DNA of 64,000 bases from Flabesymbios commensalis (taxonomy: Eukaryota > Annelida > Polychaeta > Terebellida > Flabelligeridae): NCBI GenBank assembly GCA_964017125.1, contig OZ024911.1, forward strand, positions 39,421,917 to 39,485,916. The letters are read 5' to 3'. The notes under the pieces are model-generated. The model was not told where the DNA came from and made no database searches. It worked only from the letters and a program-made list of their open reading frames with translations. Positions 59,842 to 64,000 of this stretch are shown here, piece by piece. Position 1 is the stretch's first letter, and every line of letters begins with the position of its first letter. Position numbers and translations under genes: made by a program.

Positions 59842-60229
59842 GATTGCAGTATAGGCTTCCCCTGTTTTATTGTATACGTTAGGACAGAAGTCATCAGACC
59901 TTGTGTCTACGTTTATAAACGTTTAGGAAACGTGTATGGTACTTAATTCAGGTCACAATTAGTCCACGAAATATAGGACATGCTTTTGTGACTTAAATAT
60001 TGTCATGGACCGCTGTATGAAGTATCGGTACTTCAAGTAAATGATCACAACAAAAATCGTCACCTCAGTTTTACTCTGGCACAGCTCGTCGAATTAGTTA
60101 AAACACACATACCCTCCATGAAAGTAGCACCAAGCTCCGAATCCTTGATACAGAATTGATAACAAACGATCTTGCATATATTCCATTTTTTATAATTGGA
60201 GGGACACCACCCAAACCAAAATAAACTTT

Positions 60230-60397
60230 TCAGCACCGCAGATGGACGGTACGCGTGCAGGGATAGATGCTGAGGCAGTTTTTATAGTCGTTCAGAATCT
60301 CGCCCCAATCGGCGTACATAACAGCGGGAACATCTACTTTATCATCTTCGCCGTGGGTGCGTCTGTGGGTAAAAACGACGGCCGAGCCACGGGAGGC
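60230..60397 (-). CDS. Weak candidate terminal coding exon
   Basis: Minus-strand open frame with a possible acceptor (GTGTGTCAG at 60398) and a stop at 60230. Translation includes SRGSAVVFTHRRTHGEDDK, VDVPAVMYADWGEILNDYK and NCLSIYPCTRTVHLRC. Codon third positions and composition are GC-rich compared with flanks, which suggests coding. I recognise no family, see no convincing poly(A) signal just downstream and cannot link it to exon A. It could be a chance frame or a gene remnant. Confidence 0.2.
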   Translation of the reverse strand, partial: ASRGSAVVFTHRRTHGEDDKVDVPAVMYADWGEILNDYKNCLSIYPCTRTVHLRC

Positions 60398-60479
60398 TGA
60401 CACACTACACCAATCTGCCCCCATCCAAGTCCCTCCGATATGATAGTGTATCAACTGACAGCGAGGCAGACACGTGGCA

Positions 60480-60560
60480 CTGCACAACGTTGTCACAACA
60501 ACGACCCAACGTCAGATACGTTGACCCGCTGTTGTAATAACGTTGGGTCCACATCGCTAG
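60480..60560. repeat. Group A-like fragment
   Basis: CAACGTTGTCACAACAACGA and CGCTGTTGTAATAACGTTGG pair loosely around CAACGTCAGATACGTTG. Confidence 0.5.
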
Positions 60561-60762
60561 GTCGTCTTTGGTTCACGAAAAAGACATAACATTTTACAGA
60601 ATGACAACTGCTATTATGCCTAGTTATAAAGAAACAATTGCTAAAGGAGGGAATTAGTACTCTCAGCAGTGAGCTAGCAGTCAAAATATCGGTCTGACTT
60701 CAAAGCTCTGCCAGTGATAAATCCATTTACAAGGTCTAGATTAATATCAGTTCTGTTCATAA

Positions 60763-60799
60763 CATCAAGAACGTTCTATACGTATAGAACGTCCTTGAT
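60763..60799. repeat. Small palindrome
   Basis: ATCAAGAACGTTCTATACG and CGTATAGAACGTCCTTGAT meet at TATACGTATA. It lies just left of the group A copy at 60808. Confidence 0.75.
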
Positions 60800-60807
60800 A
60801 ACATCAT

Positions 60808-60896
60808 CCCAGCAAAAACGAACACGTCAGCAAACACTTCTGCAACGCTGGCCCAACATTAAAACGACGATGGGTCAACTTCTCGTGTTTGCTGGG
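60808..60896. repeat. Group A foldback MITE, left arm shortened
   Basis: CCCAGCAAAAACGAACACGT on the left and TTCTCGTGTTTGCTGGG on the right, flanked by AT on both sides. CTGGCCCAACATTAAAACGA is present; its left partner is deleted. Confidence 0.72.
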
Positions 60897-61288
60897 ATGC
60901 ATGTTGTATAAGGGTGTCATTTGTTAGTTACTTTCTGTCGTCACTGCTGATTTAGACAAAAAATATGGTTGATGAACACTATCAATACCAATATCATGGT
61001 TGATATACATAAACAGATAAACACGAACAACTGCATCACATGTTGGAATCAGATAATCACTCGGCCTAGAAATCAAATGATTAGAAATGAGCTATTTAAA
61101 CAAGGAGGATCAATAGTTCGCTACCGAACCACCAGTAGAATCAGTGATCATGCAGCAATCAATACGGCAATTTAAACATTCAGGTTGTCTGGTGCTGATA
61201 GAAGTGTTCAAAGTGCGATATTCTGCAAATGCCCAGCAATCACCAGCAGTTGAGACAACGAAGTTTTGAGGTTGAGGCACTGTCTTTA

Positions 61289-61511
61289 TTAAAACCCTTT
61301 CAAGCCTGAATTCACCATTGTCATCTTCATCCACTACAAGCTGTAGTGAAAGAAGATGACTTAAACGGGGTTGAAAATGAGAGAAATATCGTTTCTAAAA
61401 CAGTTCCCTGAAAATTGCCGTTTTAAAATTCCTATAGGTTGTAAGAAAATAAGTCATTCTTCAGAGATGCAAAATGCTGCTTTGATGCGTCGTGAGGGCT
61501 TAAAGGGTTAA
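61289..61511. repeat. Group D TTAA element, hairpin truncated
   Basis: Left TTAAAACCCTTTCAAGCCTG and right GTGAGGGCTTAAAGGGTTAA. Inverted relative to 24416-24667. The hairpin is reduced to ATCTTCATCCACTACAAGCT against TGTAGTGAAAGAAGAT, with the GAATTGC part gone. Confidence 0.72.
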
Positions 61512-62592
61512 AACAACATTCGGTAAACGTCTCGTAATAAGATACAAAAAATCACTTAATCGCATTTGGCATTTAGTAAATTGAATTCTGACGTTGTCCA
61601 AAATTCAATTTGTTAGAAGCTGACAGAGAAAAACCTCATTTCCCGAGCTCTGTGAACATAAATTGCCTAAGTGGCCCACCAGAATATACATCGTGGCAGT
61701 TTCCGCAGAAAAGTGTTTGTGTGACACTATTTAATGTGACAATTCTAATACTTGATGCTCACGCAATCACGCAACTTTAGAGCAAAGTTTTGTCACAAAA
61801 AAACAAGTGGCAGTAAAATATCACATAGCTGTAAATTGTCAAAAAAATATATCAGCGCACACAAAAAGTAAAATATTAGCACCTTGTGCATTTTTCTGGA
61901 GAACAAAAGGCATTCATTAACTGGCACACCCGACATGACTTTCTACTTTTCCAGCCGTGCATGGACATCGGCCACATCTCTGATAATTTGATTGCGCAGG
62001 TTGCCAGCACAAGACTGTGTTTATTTCATTTGATATTATAATATACGTGTGTATTTATAACAGCTATTAACGCTGTAAATTGTGAATATTTATAAATAAA
62101 CATTCGCGATATGAACAGAAGTCGTGTTTTAAACTCTAGACCTGCCATGGCGGCATACATAATGTTACGATAAACAAACTATTTGAAATTTGATAAAGAT
62201 AACATCGTATACGCCGGGAAAATTATTTTTTTATCACGATTTGTAATTTTAAAACACTTATCCTTCATTTGAAGTTAAACATTTCGTCCGGCATTTTATA
62301 TTTTACTCCTCAACAGTTGTAAGGAGAATATCATAGAATTCAGCTCATAAAAGAGTGATTTGGTGGTGAAAGGGTTAAATATGTGGAACAGAACAAATCA
62401 GCATCAAAGGGGTTAATTCTATATCCAATGATTCGATGTTAAATGTATCTGAATATACACGTAACAGAACAAGACATCTACTAGATTATTTATGAATGAA
62501 CACAATTCTGCCGTATAGAGATAACAGCTACGTTCCTGTTCATTCACCAGGTGGGACTACATGCAGGCGTCTCTGATAGTGACTGATATCTG

Positions 62593-62702
62593 TCCAGCAA
62601 ACAGGAGATATTGAGTCATTGCTGGTTCAATGTTGGTCCACCATCTACGACGCTGGCCCAGCATTGAACCAACAATGGCTCAAATGTATCGTGTTTGCTG
62701 GG
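62593..62702. repeat. Group A foldback MITE, canonical
   Basis: CCAGCAAACAGGAGATATTG and ATGTATCGTGTTTGCTGGG ends. TTGCTGGTTCAATGTTGGTC is mirrored around CACCATCTACGACGC. Confidence 0.88.
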
Positions 62703-63447
62703 TGGTGGATGGTGGTGTTTACCCGGATGACTAAAACAGAAAATAGACTAACACATATAATCCTAAATTGCTTATATTCGCTAGTACGTTAAACTTTTGT
62801 TCACGATACAGTTGTGTGATATTTAAAAATAATTGAAAGAGTACGCATGTCATATAAAAAAAATATCGCTTCATTTAGTCGACGAATTCTTGTCATGCAA
62901 TCTTAGTCGCACTAAACATTTTCGTTTTGCAAGGGATAACAAAAACATCGAGGCAATATTTTAATTTAAAAAACTTAGAGTATCACGCGTTTGGAATGAA
63001 AAATCATTCATATAAAAAATATAATGAAGTCACGTAGCTAAAACTTTACTTCTCCGAATGTTTTCATAAATATTTAAATTCAGACGACAACAAGAATAAC
63101 GGATACATTTATAATGATTACATAAAACGGCTTCGGCGTTCGACTAAAGAACAGAAGCATATTCTCACCAGAAAACCGCCCGTAGCGTGCGTGATAATCA
63201 ACCATGGATAATCTGCTGGTTTTATATCAATGATGAATAGACTACCTCACGTTTTAGTTCATAGAACTTGTGTCAGAATTGCTCAGTCACGCAATTATTC
63301 TTGGAATGAAAAAAACAATAAATTAACTCTTGAAGTGCAAGTTGTTTAATGCGAATTTTCACCGCATCAAGTGAATCAAAATTATTCATATTTGTCAAAA
63401 CGAGGCGGTTCATTTTAACCCATTATCCGCAAAGTTATATTATCTAA

Positions 63448-63512
63448 TTTTTACCCAATTAGAGTCGTGCCTCGCTACCGCGACCAACAACTTTTAGGAG
63501 GTTGAAAATTAC
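63448..63512. repeat. Group B hairpin, degenerate
   Basis: TTTTTACCCAATTAGAGTCG and CAACTTTTAGGAGGTTGAAA with CTCGCTACCGCGA in the loop. The following CAAACATATGCAAATCTTGA is typical group B flank. Confidence 0.55.
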
Positions 63513-63683
63513 TGATATTATTTTGTTTAATTTGAGATCAAACATATGCAAATCTTGATGTTTAAAACTCAATTCATTCCCAATAAAAGTGATCTAGCCT
63601 GAGGATCTAATAAAAGAGATTACAAATATTATTTATTATAGCGCTTAAAAGTTCAATAATGCTGATTAAAGACACTTTGACCT

Positions 63684-63939
63684 TTAACCCTTTGTTCGCC
63701 GGTCGCGTATAAAATGTTACATCAATCAGCAATATTTGAAAATAATTAACTTCCATTTTGTCAAATGTGAATAAATTTCACTCACTTGAAGTTGTGGATC
63801 GAGTCAGCGAGATACAACCTCAAGTGATTGAAAAGTTAAATAAATTAACTTAGTTTAATAAGTGTTAAAACTAATGGTATTAATCAAAGTGCTGATAAAA
63901 AAACACGAAAATAGTGGTGATCGGCGACCAAATGGTTAA
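63684..63939. repeat. Group B TTAA element, complete
   Basis: TTAA on both sides; left CCCTTTGTTCGCCGGTCG and right GATCGGCGACCAAATGGTTAA are long inverted repeats. Hairpin at 63771-63836 (TCACTCACTTGAAGTTGTGG). Sister to 38937-39182. Confidence 0.8.
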
Positions 63940-64000
63940 TACATGCAGAACATAGAGGCTAAACTTTTCATCGGGGGATTATATCATTTTTAGATGAATT

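Larger units (their letters stand above)
40566..64000. other. Upstream region or intron, no confirmed exon
   Basis: This 23 kb lies 5' of exon A on the minus strand. It is either the promoter side of the short isoform or an intron of a longer MAGI transcript. I found no PDZ0, guanylate-kinase or WW1 exon. A weak coding candidate sits at 60397-60230. Stretches with nothing I can assign: 40800-41300, 41900-43500, 44660-45970, 46280-47080, 47660-48340, 49025-49320, 50000-50780, 50950-52110, 55840-57030, 57690-58140, 58580-59670, 59845-60225, 60900-61285, 61515-62590 and 62705-63440. Confidence 0.5.

Overview
The window looks like intron-rich, AT-rich animal DNA. The one gene I can support is a minus-strand orthologue of the MAGI family (membrane-associated guanylate kinase, WW and PDZ domain containing, inverted). 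Its exons lie in the left two thirds of the window, separated by introns of up to about 27 kb. The domain order, split codons and GT/AG sites all agree. The repeat content (full-length foldback MITEs, tRNA-derived SINE-like units, minisatellites) and the absence of any vertebrate repeat I know suggest a marine invertebrate, possibly a lophotrochozoan. I cannot name the species.

Gene layout, in transcript order (right to left): exon A at 40565-40124 (unique N-terminal sequence with its own ATG), exon B at 12859-12802 (first half of the second MAGI WW domain), exon C at 7412-7342 (rest of that WW domain), exon D at 5552-5355 (first half of PDZ1) and exon E at 3029-2376 (second half of PDZ1, a Ser/Gly/Pro-rich linker and PDZ2). 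All four junctions are phase compatible (1, 2, 1, 1). Upstream PDZ0, guanylate-kinase and WW1 exons and downstream PDZ3-5 exons are not seen. Exon A may therefore be an alternative first exon of a short MAGI isoform. The 23 kb to the right of exon A has no convincing exon beyond one weak candidate at 60397-60230.

Non-coding layout: the window is packed with short foldback elements. Group A elements are near-perfect palindromes of about 105 bp with ends like CCCAGCAAACAC, and A' is a relative with ends like CCCAGTAAACACAAAAC. Groups B, C and D are about 210-260 bp, flanked by TTAA, with CCCTT-type ends and one internal hairpin. Group E is an 80-bp palindrome built around AGGCAGTAACTGC. Group F is a 120-130 bp palindrome. 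There is also a 1.7 kb element with iterated CGTGATGTATGCAAC motifs, four tRNA-like SINE regions, and tandem arrays near 13.6, 26.1, 48.4, 49.6, 50.8 and 53.4 kb.

The most interesting points are: (i) the two arms of each group A palindrome share copy-specific changes; (ii) three of the five exon donor sites have a foldback element ending 8-14 nt into the intron; (iii) exon A encodes an unrecognised N-terminus joined in frame to WW2; (iv) several unrelated hairpin modules sit inside TTAA/CCCTT-ended elements.
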